In this document: in pieces, positions 54,346-62,398 of the stretch
Numbering within the stretch: the first letter of the stretch is position 1
Layout of the letters: the number at the start of each line of letters is the position of its first letter
Source: Pseudovibrio sp. Tun.PSC04-5.I4
Lineage (GTDB): Bacteria; Pseudomonadota; Alphaproteobacteria; Rhizobiales; Stappiaceae
DNA: 64,000 bases
NCBI RefSeq assembly: GCF_900104145.1
Contig: NZ_FNLB01000006.1
Coordinates: 1,075,001 to 1,139,000, forward strand
Reading direction: 5' to 3'
Program-made: the position numbers and the translations under genes
The notes under the pieces: generated by a model
Database searches by the model: none
Seen by the model: the letters and a program-made list of their open reading frames with translations, nothing else
Told to the model about the DNA's origin: nothing

Positions 54346-55336
54346 GCATCCAGACAGGCTGCTCATCAGTGTACTTACGCTCGTGTGCTTCAGTCTCTTT
54401 TTCACATCCCTGCTCATCGGCTCTGCTAATCTATCAATTGCACAGCTCATGCAAGCTGCGGTCTCAGTCGATGAAACTCCAATCTCCATTGTTTTTTGGG
54501 AAATTCGCGTTCCCCGCGCCATTCTCGGACTGATCGCAGGCGCAACGCTCGGCCTTTCCGGTGCCGTGCTACAAGGACTGCTGCGGAACCCACTAGCCGA
54601 ACCGGGCCTGATAGGTGTGAGCTCTTCTGCAAGCCTGGGTGCCGTCATTGCCATTTACACAGGGCTAACGATCACCATGCCCTTTGCTCTCCCGGCCTTT
54701 GCGCTTATCGGGGCAGGAATCGCAGCGCTTTTACTGCCGATGCTGGCAGGGGGAAGAGGACAAACCCTGACGCTGATTTTGGCAGGTGTAGCCATCTCAA
54801 GCATCGCCACATCCCTGACGTCGCTGGCTCTAAACCTGTCGCCCAACCCGTTCGCCGCAATGGAGATTGTGTTCTGGATGCTGGGTTCGCTCAATGACCG
54901 ATCTATGCAACATCTATACATAATAACGCCATTCATTCTGGTTGGTTGGACGCTGTTGTTGGTCACTGGCAGAGGCCTTAACGCACTCTCCTTGGGCGAA
55001 GAAACCGCACACACAATGGGCGTTTCGCTCCCACGGCTCCGCTTCTGCGCCATTGCGGGCACAGCAGCAAGCGTTGGCGCGGTGACTGCGGTAACGGGCA
55101 CCATCGGCTTCATTGGGCTCATTGTCCCGCATCTGCTGCGCAAGTTTGTGGATGGCGAACCCGCTCGCTTGTTGGTTCCCAGTGCAATTGCGGGTGCATG
55201 TCTTCTGACTGCGGCGGATATCGCTGTGAAGTTATTCGGGCCACAATCCAACCTGAAACTTGGTGTGCTCACCGCAATTGTCGGAGCTCCATTTTTCCTC
55301 TGGTTGATCATAAAACAGCGCAAGGCCCTGATTTGA
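54332..55336 (+). CDS. btuC: Cobalamin ABC transporter permease (FecCD family)
   Basis: About 334 residues; ten-helix FecCD/BtuC architecture. FWEIRVPRAILGLIAGATLG and AVLQGLLRNPLAEPGLIGVS are the family's N-terminal conserved block, and VTGTIGFIGLIVPHLLRKFV is the cytoplasmic loop that meets the ATPase. The ATG at 54332 lies within the btuF end; 54338 is an alternative. The stop overlaps the btuD start as TGATG. Confidence 0.9.
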   Translation: MKMNRHPDRLLISVLTLVCFSLFFTSLLIGSANLSIAQLMQAAVSVDETPISIVFWEIRVPRAILGLIAGATLGLSGAVLQGLLRNPLAEPGLIGVSSSASLGAVIAIYTGLTITMPFALPAFALIGAGIAALLLPMLAGGRGQTLTLILAGVAISSIATSLTSLALNLSPNPFAAMEIVFWMLGSLNDRSMQHLYIITPFILVGWTLLLVTGRGLNALSLGEETAHTMGVSLPRLRFCAIAGTAASVGAVTAVTGTIGFIGLIVPHLLRKFVDGEPARLLVPSAIAGACLLTAADIAVKLFGPQSNLKLGVLTAIVGAPFFLWLIIKQRKALI

Positions 55337-56097
55337 TGGTACTTCAACTCAAAGATCTCACAGTCAACTACGGTCAAAAACTGGCGATCAGCTCGGTGAA
55401 CCTGACGGTGAAGAGTGGCGAGATCGTCGGCCTTATCGGGCCCAATGGCTCTGGCAAGTCCACGCTCATGAAAGCAGCCGTAGGTCTCCTGCCATCAACA
55501 GGGCAGGTCACGTACAGCGGAAAGCCTCTGCGCAGCATCAAGGCAAAACAGCTTTCAAAGTATGTTGCGTACATGGCGCAGGAGCGTGACATCGCTTGGG
55601 ACCTCACTGTCGAGCGCATTCTCGCTCTGGGGTGTGAGGCAGTTGGCGGTTCTGTGAGGTTGGCCGCACAAAGGCAGAAGTTTGAGGAAATCATCACCCG
55701 CCTTGGTTTGGAAAGCATCAGAGCCTCCTCAATCCTTCAGGTCTCGGGCGGTGAGAAGGCAAGGGCACTTCTGGGCCGCGCATTGATGCAGAATACACCA
55801 CTAATCATTGCAGATGAACCAACCGCAGGTCTGGACCCGGAACATCAATTGGAGCTTCAGGACATATTTCAGGATCTACAGAAAACCGGTACATCCATGC
55901 TTGTAAGCCTGCATGATTGGACCTATGCAGCTCGGCTATGCACCAAACTGGCAATGCTGAAGAACGGAAAGCTGGTTGCCTACGGAACCCCGGCAGAGGT
56001 GCTGACTGAGGAGAGGGTACGGCAGGTCTACCACGTAAAAGCGCACATCACCCAAACTGAATTCGGGCCAGTGATCACTCCAACACAGCTGATATAA
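55336..56097 (+). CDS. btuD: Cobalamin ABC transporter ATP-binding protein
   Basis: 253 residues. Walker A GPNGSGKSTLMKA, signature VSGGEKARALLGRAL, Walker B LIIADEPTAGLD, H-loop SLHDW. The start is the ATG at 55336, overlapping the btuC stop; the open frame further upstream lies inside btuC. With btuC and btuF it makes the inner-membrane B12 importer. Its FecE/BtuD-type sequence alone could fit siderophore import, but the riboswitch settles the assignment. Confidence 0.9.
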   Translation: MVLQLKDLTVNYGQKLAISSVNLTVKSGEIVGLIGPNGSGKSTLMKAAVGLLPSTGQVTYSGKPLRSIKAKQLSKYVAYMAQERDIAWDLTVERILALGCEAVGGSVRLAAQRQKFEEIITRLGLESIRASSILQVSGGEKARALLGRALMQNTPLIIADEPTAGLDPEHQLELQDIFQDLQKTGTSMLVSLHDWTYAARLCTKLAMLKNGKLVAYGTPAEVLTEERVRQVYHVKAHITQTEFGPVITPTQLI

Positions 56098-56108
56098 ACA
56101 ATGAGGCC

Positions 56109-56738
56109 TTAGTCCGGTGTCAGGATTTTACGGAACATCCGGTCCAGATAGGCGGCTGCATCCACAAAGCGGTCCTTGCCTTTGTCATCAGGAAGAAGCG
56201 TCTGCACCTGACTGTCAAAATCCGCGTAATGCTGTGTTGTTGACCAGATCGAAAACAGCATGTGGTACGGGTCTGTATCTGCGATCTTGCCAGCGTCAAT
56301 CCATCCCTGAATAACAGTTGTCTTGTCATCGACGAGCGCTTTTAAAGGCCCTGCGATCAGGGACTTGATGCGCGGTGCTCCCTGCAAAATTTCGTTGGCA
56401 AACAGCCGGCTTTCGCGCGGGTAATCGCGGGCCATTTCAAGTTTGCGACGAACATAATCGCAAATCTCTTCAATCGGCTCACCCACCGGGTTGAGCTGGT
56501 GCAGCGGATCAAGCCAGATGTAAAGCAAGCGCTCAATCAGTTCAGCATGGATGGCGTCTTTGCTGTCGTAATAATAAAAGAGGTTCGGCTTGGACAAACC
56601 GGCTTGCTGAGCCACCTGATCGATGGTGGACCCACGAAACCCATAGGTAGAGAAAACATCCAGCGCAGCAGCGAGGATCTTTTCAGTTTTCTCTATCTGA
56701 ATCCGTGTTTTACCTTTTGCTTCAGAAGCTTTAGCCAT
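56109..56738 (-). CDS. rutR: RutR-like TetR family regulator
   Basis: 209 residues. TetR HTH residues about 20-62 (ILAAALDVFSTYGFRGSTID, SKPNLFYYYDSKDAIHAELI). The C-terminal domain has HMLFSIWSTTQHYADFDSQV, typical of the RutR/YcdC family, whose E. coli member senses uracil and controls pyrimidine and purine genes. It lies 257 bp downstream of the F420 operon on the same strand and converges on btuD, with only about 10 bp between the stops. Calling it RutR rests on the C-terminal pattern; the ligand is not shown. Confidence 0.78.
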   Translation of the reverse strand: MAKASEAKGKTRIQIEKTEKILAAALDVFSTYGFRGSTIDQVAQQAGLSKPNLFYYYDSKDAIHAELIERLLYIWLDPLHQLNPVGEPIEEICDYVRRKLEMARDYPRESRLFANEILQGAPRIKSLIAGPLKALVDDKTTVIQGWIDAGKIADTDPYHMLFSIWSTTQHYADFDSQVQTLLPDDKGKDRFVDAAAYLDRMFRKILTPD

Positions 56739-56954
56739 TGTCTCTTCCAGACTACGAAGGGCGCCAAATTCTAAATTAGATATTCGACATAAATAAGTTA
56801 GTTAGCACCTACGAAAACACAGGGCGGATATCAAGCCAAACACCAGCAGAAAAGTCACAATGAGCCAACTCACCGGAAAATATGTTGTTTTTGTACAATA
56901 AAGCGTAGTCCTGAAAAGTGGACCCGGTTTGCGAATAAGAATACGCACCAAATG

Positions 56955-56987
56955 AAAAAGGCCGAGTTCAATATAGAACCCGACCTT
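56955..56987 (-). terminator. Intrinsic terminator of the F420 operon
   Basis: On the minus strand AAGGTCGGGTTC pairs with GAACTCGGCCTT (with G-U), loop TATATT, followed by TTTC. It lies about 10 bp after the LLM oxidoreductase stop and separates the operon from rutR. Confidence 0.72.
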
Positions 56988-56994
56988 CATTGGA

Positions 56995-58029
56995 TTAACC
57001 TACAGTTTCAAGGGTCTTGGCATTTTCTGCCTCAAACACAGGAATGATCTTTTCGCCATAGTCCGCGATGATCTTTTCTTCATCACCACTGTCCAGATAG
57101 ATATTGAACTGTGTGACGCCTGCATCTTTCAACTGGTTTAGCTTCTTGATGTGGTTTTCAGGTGGGCCGAGAACTGCAAAGCTTTCAACAATATCATCGG
57201 TAATGAAGTCAAGGAACGGATTGTCGCTCTGACCATGCTTGGAGTAGTCGTAGCCGCGACGGTTCTCAATGTAGGATGTCAGGCTCGAAGGAACCTGATC
57301 CGTGTTAGAGCCGTACTTCTCCACGATGTCTGCCACATGGTTGCCCACCATAGCCGGGAACCACTTGGTCTTTTCAATGCCTTCTTCCAGTGTACCGGTA
57401 TGTGCAGGGGCGGCAGCCATAATGCCGAACTTGCTCATGTCACGGCCAGCGTTTTTACCAGCAGCAACAGCTTGGTCACCAAGCCACTTACAAATGCCCG
57501 GTTCGGCAATTTGGAGGATAAGACCATCACCAACGCGGCCAGCAGAATCCAGCGCCTTAGGACCGTAAGCTGCAACCCACACAGGAAGCTCATAGCCGTT
57601 TGCCCATGGGAACTTCACTGGCTCAGGACACTCACCGTATTGCGCTTCTTCACCGCGGATAAGCGCTTTCACAACATGGGTGAACTCTTCCAGGCGCTTC
57701 AGCGGAGCAGGCTTCTTGCCCATCACACGCACAGCACTGTCACCACGGCCAAGACCGATGTCGAAACGACCATTGGACTGCTTGGCAAGAGAGCCGAACA
57801 GGCTTGCAGCGTGAGACCAGTCACGGGTGTTTGGGTTGGTCACACAGGGGCCAAAGCGCATGGTGGTGGTATGTTCCATACACATTGCCATGGCAACGAA
57901 GCTTTCGCGCCAAAGGATGTGGCTGTCGTAAAACCAGCAATACTTAAAACCAGCGTTTTCAGCTTGGCGAACCAGTGCTCTTGCGCGATCAGGTTCTACA
58001 AACCCTTTAAAACAAATACCAAAATCCAT
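56995..58029 (-). CDS. LLM-class F420-dependent oxidoreductase
   Basis: About 344 residues, luciferase-like TIM-barrel fold. MDFGICFKGFVEPDRARALV opens the protein; FYDSHILWRE, GLGRGDSAVRVMGKKPAPL and VWVAAYGPKALDSAGRVGDG match LLM oxidoreductases that use F420 rather than FMN. It resembles the CPS_4043-type family and methylenetetrahydromethanopterin reductase (Mer), but the substrate is unknown. The ATG at 58029 follows GAGGAGGAGAG. It ends the F420 operon, starting 32 bp after fno. By context it is the main consumer of the F420 made here. Confidence 0.82.
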   Translation of the reverse strand: MDFGICFKGFVEPDRARALVRQAENAGFKYCWFYDSHILWRESFVAMAMCMEHTTTMRFGPCVTNPNTRDWSHAASLFGSLAKQSNGRFDIGLGRGDSAVRVMGKKPAPLKRLEEFTHVVKALIRGEEAQYGECPEPVKFPWANGYELPVWVAAYGPKALDSAGRVGDGLILQIAEPGICKWLGDQAVAAGKNAGRDMSKFGIMAAAPAHTGTLEEGIEKTKWFPAMVGNHVADIVEKYGSNTDQVPSSLTSYIENRRGYDYSKHGQSDNPFLDFITDDIVESFAVLGPPENHIKKLNQLKDAGVTQFNIYLDSGDEEKIIADYGEKIIPVFEAENAKTLETVG

Positions 58030-58061
58030 GAGTTCTCTCCTCCTCATTTGTGAAAATATGA

Positions 58062-58730
58062 TTAGTGATCAGGTGCCCAGATGCGGATGCCCGCATGCGT
58101 GAAGGGCACAGCTTTGGAAATATTCTGACGAATTAAAATAGGGGTGATGGCCTCAATACAGCGGGCAGCCTTGGCATTGCCGCTGTTAAAAGTCTGCACA
58201 TCCAGCTTTTTAACCAGCTCCATCACAACCTTACGGGCTGGAAGGCTGTCACCGCAGACCAAAATATCGCAGTTGATCGCCCAATCCAGATTGTTCAACG
58301 TAGTCGCAGAAACGTTATGCAACGCTCCGACAACTGGGATATCTGGACCAAGAAGGGCTTGTGCAGCTTCAGTGGCAGAACCTTCCGGGGGCATCTCAAC
58401 CGTCTTCGGATCACCCGGCGCAAGAGGAACGACGATATCGATAAGGATCTTACCAGCCAAATGCGGCTTCAGTGCTTCAAGTGTCACGTTATGTGCAGCA
58501 TAAGGCACAGCCAGCATTACGCATTCGCTCGCCGCAGCAACGGCTGCCTCATTGCCCATACCATCAATTTTGGCGGAGCCCGCAGGTAACTTGGTCATCA
58601 GATCATCGGCAATTTCTTTACCGCGTGCTGCATCCCGGGAGCCGAGTGCAACAGGAACACCTGCACGGGCAAACCTGAGTGCAAGCCCCTGACCCTGTGG
58701 TCCAGTTCCTCCGATAATAGCTAATGTCAT
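58062..58730 (-). CDS. npdG: NADPH-dependent F420 reductase
   Basis: 222 residues, Rossmann fold. MTLAIIGGTGPQGQGLALRF is the NADP-binding loop, then ALGSRDAARGKEIAD, VMLAVPYAAHN and ALHNVSATTLNNLD (F420 side of the pocket). Such enzymes (Fno, FGD-like reductases) exchange hydride between NADPH and F420. The ATG overlaps the cofE stop as ATGA. It gives this operon its own means of reducing F420, so no F420-reducing dehydrogenase need be nearby. Confidence 0.88.
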   Translation of the reverse strand: MTLAIIGGTGPQGQGLALRFARAGVPVALGSRDAARGKEIADDLMTKLPAGSAKIDGMGNEAAVAAASECVMLAVPYAAHNVTLEALKPHLAGKILIDIVVPLAPGDPKTVEMPPEGSATEAAQALLGPDIPVVGALHNVSATTLNNLDWAINCDILVCGDSLPARKVVMELVKKLDVQTFNSGNAKAARCIEAITPILIRQNISKAVPFTHAGIRIWAPDH

Positions 58731-59497
58731 CGGAACATGTCCTCCTTCTTTGATCTAATTAAATCTTGTGCGCAGCTCTCCGTGGACTGCCAATTGAGTC
58801 CGCGGAAAAGCACCACTGGCGTTTGTCCTGATTTGGTAATCACGAGCCCGGACGCAGCTGCCAGCTCATCAGCAAAAGCGGGTTCGGTAACACTCAGCAT
58901 CCGTCCATGAGCGTCCGTATTGCCTTGTTCTTTTATGGTCGCGGGAACACCGCTGAGTCCAACTGTCACATTCACCTGGCCTAGTCGCCATGGACGCCCA
59001 AACGTATCTGTAATTGCAAAGCCGATCCGGGCATTGAAACGTTTTGAAAGTGCCTCCTGCATACGTTTGGCACTTGCGTCCGGGTCTTTGGGCAACAAAA
59101 TCAGCGTCTCGTCTTTTCCGCTGTTGGATTCGTCAACTGCAGCATTGGCAGAAATAAATCCCAGATTATGCTCACAAATCATCGTCCCTTCAGGCTGATT
59201 GGGACGCTTGAAATGACGAACAACGCGGATGGATTCCTGCAAGATCACTTCCACTTTGCGAGCGTCTTTGCTCAGCTCATCCGCATAGCGCAGCGCCTCT
59301 TCAGAGGGCGTCACATCAGCCAGCGAAACAACACGGCCTTCTGCTTTGGAAAATATCTTATGAGCGGAGGTGAGAACGTCGCCATCTTGCAAAGACAAGC
59401 CAGCTGCCTCGATGGCATCACCAAGAATGGCAGCGAGATCATCCCCCGGTTGGATCTCAGGAATATTCGGAATGGCGTGTAGCGAAAGTGTATGCAT
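58727..59497 (-). CDS. cofE: Coenzyme F420-0:L-glutamate ligase
   Basis: 256 residues. It adds the glutamate tail to F420-0. SAHKIFSKAEGRVVSLADV, GMI-like block TMICEHNLGFISANAAVDES, ITDTFGRPWRLGQVNVTVGL and the C-terminal KSGQTPVVLFRGLNW agree with CofE. It is the short archaeal-type version; the C-terminal nitroreductase domain found in mycobacterial FbiB is absent. The ATG at 59497 overlaps the cofC stop as TGATG. Confidence 0.9.
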   Translation of the reverse strand: MHTLSLHAIPNIPEIQPGDDLAAILGDAIEAAGLSLQDGDVLTSAHKIFSKAEGRVVSLADVTPSEEALRYADELSKDARKVEVILQESIRVVRHFKRPNQPEGTMICEHNLGFISANAAVDESNSGKDETLILLPKDPDASAKRMQEALSKRFNARIGFAITDTFGRPWRLGQVNVTVGLSGVPATIKEQGNTDAHGRMLSVTEPAFADELAAASGLVITKSGQTPVVLFRGLNWQSTESCAQDLIRSKKEDMFR

Positions 59498-60147
59498 CAA
59501 ACAGCTCTCCGATCAGAGATTTTCTCCAAAAGCTGAGGCAAATGCTGGGTTAGATCTTCCATACGGTCTACGTCTTTTGAAAAGGGAGAGGAGGGTGCAA
59601 TCACACAATCAATGTTGCGTGCTGCGGCTTGCGTTTGATGCTTGAGGAACGAATTGCTGCCATATGTGAACTCAATCGCATCTGGTGGTGTTGCGATCAG
59701 CACGTTAGTCCCGTAATCAAGCGCCGGGCAAAGCACGACGGATTTGGCAGAGGGACGCAGACCTAACAGCCGGTCAAACTCGCTTATATCCGGTGCTGCT
59801 ATGTCGGCAGGCAGGACACAAAGGGTCGTGTAGGACCGTTCAATTGCCCAACTTGCCGCAAAGCTTAAAGCTTCATTGAGCCCGGTCTCAAAGCCCTCAA
59901 AAATCAAATGCAATCCCTGCGTATTTACATATTCCGCAATATCAACAGAGCTGGTTACCACTGCAATATCAAAGGGAACGCCGCTTTGTTGTTGAGCGGC
60001 CATTAAAAAGGTAAGGGTCTGAACAAACAGTTCTGCTGCGACTTCAGCGCGTTGATTTGAATCCAGATGGTCTGAGAGCCGTGTCTTTGCGCGGCTCAAA
60101 TCTTTCATCGGCACGACTACGAGTGTTTGCGAGGTGGCATCAGTCAT
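59497..60147 (-). CDS. cofC: Phosphoenolpyruvate/2-phospholactate guanylyltransferase
   Basis: 216 residues, nucleotidyltransferase fold. MKDLSRAKTRLSDHL is the N-terminal GTP-binding region, AVVTSSVDIAEYV follows, and LPADIAAPDISEFDRLL is the metal-binding acidic block. CofC (FbiD) activates the three-carbon acid used for F420 side chain formation; whether 2-phospholactate, phosphoenolpyruvate or 3-phosphoglycerate is used is set by pocket residues I cannot assign here. It overlaps cofD upstream and cofE downstream. Confidence 0.9.
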   Translation of the reverse strand: MTDATSQTLVVVPMKDLSRAKTRLSDHLDSNQRAEVAAELFVQTLTFLMAAQQQSGVPFDIAVVTSSVDIAEYVNTQGLHLIFEGFETGLNEALSFAASWAIERSYTTLCVLPADIAAPDISEFDRLLGLRPSAKSVVLCPALDYGTNVLIATPPDAIEFTYGSNSFLKHQTQAAARNIDCVIAPSSPFSKDVDRMEDLTQHLPQLLEKISDRRAV

Positions 60148-61127
60148 GCGCGCTGCTCCACACTTTCAGCTCCAAGCGTGTCCAGTACGCCAGAAACAGC
60201 AAGTAGCTCAGCAGCCAACCGCTTCTTGTCTTCCAATGTTTTCATTAGGATGGTGTCGAAGTGTGTACTAAGGCCAAGCGCGTTAATGGCTGATGCATGC
60301 GTTTTATCGAGATGGTCAAGGACAAAGCAATCCAAAAACTCGGCGTAAATCCGAGCAACACCAAGCGCAGTTGCGTCATGCCCCATGGACGCCAACATCT
60401 TGTCCGCAGGACCCTTCACAACGCCGCCATTGATGATCGGTGATACGCCAATTTTCGGCGCTTTTGCGGCTTTGATAGCCTCCAGTATGCCCGGAACCAT
60501 CATGATTGGCAGGATGCTAACGAGAGGATTACTCGGTGCAACAACAATAAGGTCAGCACCCGCAATCGCACTCAGGGCTTCCTCGGTTGGTGTTGATTGC
60601 TCAATCCCATCGTAATGCAGTTTCAATACATCTGGTGCGCAGTGCTCTTTGACGAAATACTCCTGAAAACTCAACCAACCCGATGCGGTTCGTACTTTGG
60701 TTTGAACCGTGTCATCCGTTGGCAAAATCAAGTTGCACGTCAGGCCAAAGCTCTTGGCAATGTCAGCGGCGATATCAGTCGGGCGGTCACCGTTGTGACG
60801 GCGATTGGTGCGGTAGATATGAAGACCAAAATCCCGGTCACCTAGCGACATCCACGTATCCTTACCGAGCTTGCTCAAAGTCTCCAATGCACGGTGGCCT
60901 TCATCCGCAACACCCCAGCCTTGCTGCCGGTCAATTTCGCCAGCCAGCGTGTAGGTGAGAGTATCGATATCAGGTGACACCCAAAGCCCGTGAAAGGCTT
61001 CATCATCTGCAATGTTGCCGATGATTGAAAGCTCTACATTTTTAAGGTTGTAAAGACCTTCTGCCATCTTTGCGCCACCGACACCGCCAGCAATTAATAC
61101 TACCTTGATTGCACCACCTAGGCTCAT
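60144..61127 (-). CDS. cofD: 2-phospho-L-lactate (or analogue) transferase
   Basis: 327 residues. It joins FO to the activated three-carbon acid. VVLIAGGVGGAKMAEGLYNL near the N-terminus, NIADDEAFHGLWVSPDIDTL, GDRDFGLHIYRTN and the C-terminal ARIYAEFLDCFVLDHLDKTH match CofD/FbiA. The ATG overlaps the cofH stop by four bases. Confidence 0.92.
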   Translation of the reverse strand: MSLGGAIKVVLIAGGVGGAKMAEGLYNLKNVELSIIGNIADDEAFHGLWVSPDIDTLTYTLAGEIDRQQGWGVADEGHRALETLSKLGKDTWMSLGDRDFGLHIYRTNRRHNGDRPTDIAADIAKSFGLTCNLILPTDDTVQTKVRTASGWLSFQEYFVKEHCAPDVLKLHYDGIEQSTPTEEALSAIAGADLIVVAPSNPLVSILPIMMVPGILEAIKAAKAPKIGVSPIINGGVVKGPADKMLASMGHDATALGVARIYAEFLDCFVLDHLDKTHASAINALGLSTHFDTILMKTLEDKKRLAAELLAVSGVLDTLGAESVEQRA

Positions 61128-62398
61128 TCAACACCCCCAACAACTTTGGTGAGAGCAGGTTCACTCTCATCCAAAAAATAGAGAAGGCTTGAGTTGACGC
61201 GGGCCACAAGCGGTGCTTGCTTTTTCGGCAGGCCCTCGGAAAAATCGTTCAGCACATCGTAAACCGTATTGCGCTGTATAGGCGTTTTTCTGGCGTCCTG
61301 AATAACCTGACACATCTCAAAGGCAGTGATCTCCTGCCCATGGTCAGCACCAGCAGAGCGAGAGATGCTTTCGTTCATCAACGTGCCGCCCAGATCGTTG
61401 ACGCCGCAGTTCAACAAATCAGAGGCAAACTCAGCGCCAAGCTTTGTCCAGGAGACCTGAATATTATCAATCCAACCATTGAGGATGATCCGCGCAACTG
61501 CATGCATCTTACGTACTTCAAGATCGGTTGGGCCGGGACGAACTTTGTCTGGATTATCAGTAAACAGCGGACTTTCAGAGTGCACGAAACTCAGAGGCAC
61601 AAGCTCAGTAAATCCGCCTGTGTCTTTCTGAATATCCCGCAGCAAAGTCAGGTGCGCCGCCCAATGCTCTGGCCCATCAATATGACCGTACATAATGGTC
61701 GCGGTGGTTGGAATGCCAACCGTATGGGCGGCCTTGATGATCTCAACCCATTTTTCGGTGCTCAGCTTGTTACGGGTGAGCTGCTGGCGAATATCAGTGT
61801 CCAGAATTTCTGCCGCTGTGCCGGGCATGGACCCCAAGCCGCAATCCTTCAAGTCCTGAAGGAAATCCTCGTAACTTTGTTTGGTCTTTGATGCGCCATA
61901 CCAAATCTCAAAAGGTGAGAACGCGTGGATGTGCATATCTGGCAAAGCTTTTTTGATCGCCAGCACAATCTCGCGATAATAGGTGCCAGACATTTTGGGG
62001 TGTAGGCCGCCCTGAATACACACCTCAGTCGCACCGCGAGTCCACGCTTCTTGTGAGCGAGCGACGATCTGCGCAGGTTCAAGCCATTCGGCTTCCGGGT
62101 CTTCCGTGCGTTTGGCAAAACCACAAAATTTGCAGCCCATGTAACAAACATTAGTGAAGTTGATGTTCCGATTGACCACGAACCCGACTTGATCGCCATT
62201 CGCCCGTTGCCGTAAAGTGTCTGCAACATACGCAATAGCCGGGAACTCGGCAGCACTGGCGCGAAACAAGCATTCGCCTTCAGCCTGTGAAATTTCAATA
62301 CCAGCAAGGGCTTTACTCAAAATATCGGAGATAGGTGCACTCAATGGATGAGACGTGAGCCTATCAGAAGTTGATTTCGGGAAACTGTGAAGGGTCAT
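61124..62398 (-). CDS. cofH: FO synthase subunit 2 (radical SAM, CofH)
   Basis: About 424 residues from the ATG at 62398. The radical SAM cysteines are CYMGCKFC (C-x3-C-x2-C), followed by GFAKRTEDPEAEWLEPAQIV. IQGGLHPKMSGTYYREIV and NDLGGTLMNESISRSAGADH are CofH signatures. It makes the 5-amino-5-(4-hydroxybenzyl) intermediate from tyrosine that CofG converts to FO. Its start overlaps the cofG stop as ATGA. In bacteria such as actinomycetes the two are often fused as FbiC; here they are separate. Confidence 0.93.
   Translation of the reverse strand: MTLHSFPKSTSDRLTSHPLSAPISDILSKALAGIEISQAEGECLFRASAAEFPAIAYVADTLRQRANGDQVGFVVNRNINFTNVCYMGCKFCGFAKRTEDPEAEWLEPAQIVARSQEAWTRGATEVCIQGGLHPKMSGTYYREIVLAIKKALPDMHIHAFSPFEIWYGASKTKQSYEDFLQDLKDCGLGSMPGTAAEILDTDIRQQLTRNKLSTEKWVEIIKAAHTVGIPTTATIMYGHIDGPEHWAAHLTLLRDIQKDTGGFTELVPLSFVHSESPLFTDNPDKVRPGPTDLEVRKMHAVARIILNGWIDNIQVSWTKLGAEFASDLLNCGVNDLGGTLMNESISRSAGADHGQEITAFEMCQVIQDARKTPIQRNTVYDVLNDFSEGLPKKQAPLVARVNSSLLYFLDESEPALTKVVGGVE

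Noticed and set aside
56802..56990. 62-codon minus-strand ORF after the LLM oxidoreductase
   Set aside because: It begins inside the F420 operon terminator and has no ribosome site; the hydrophobic stretch is probably chance.
57151..58053. 300-codon plus-strand ORF opposite the LLM oxidoreductase
   Set aside because: Antisense shadow; the minus-strand gene shows clear LLM motifs and operon context.
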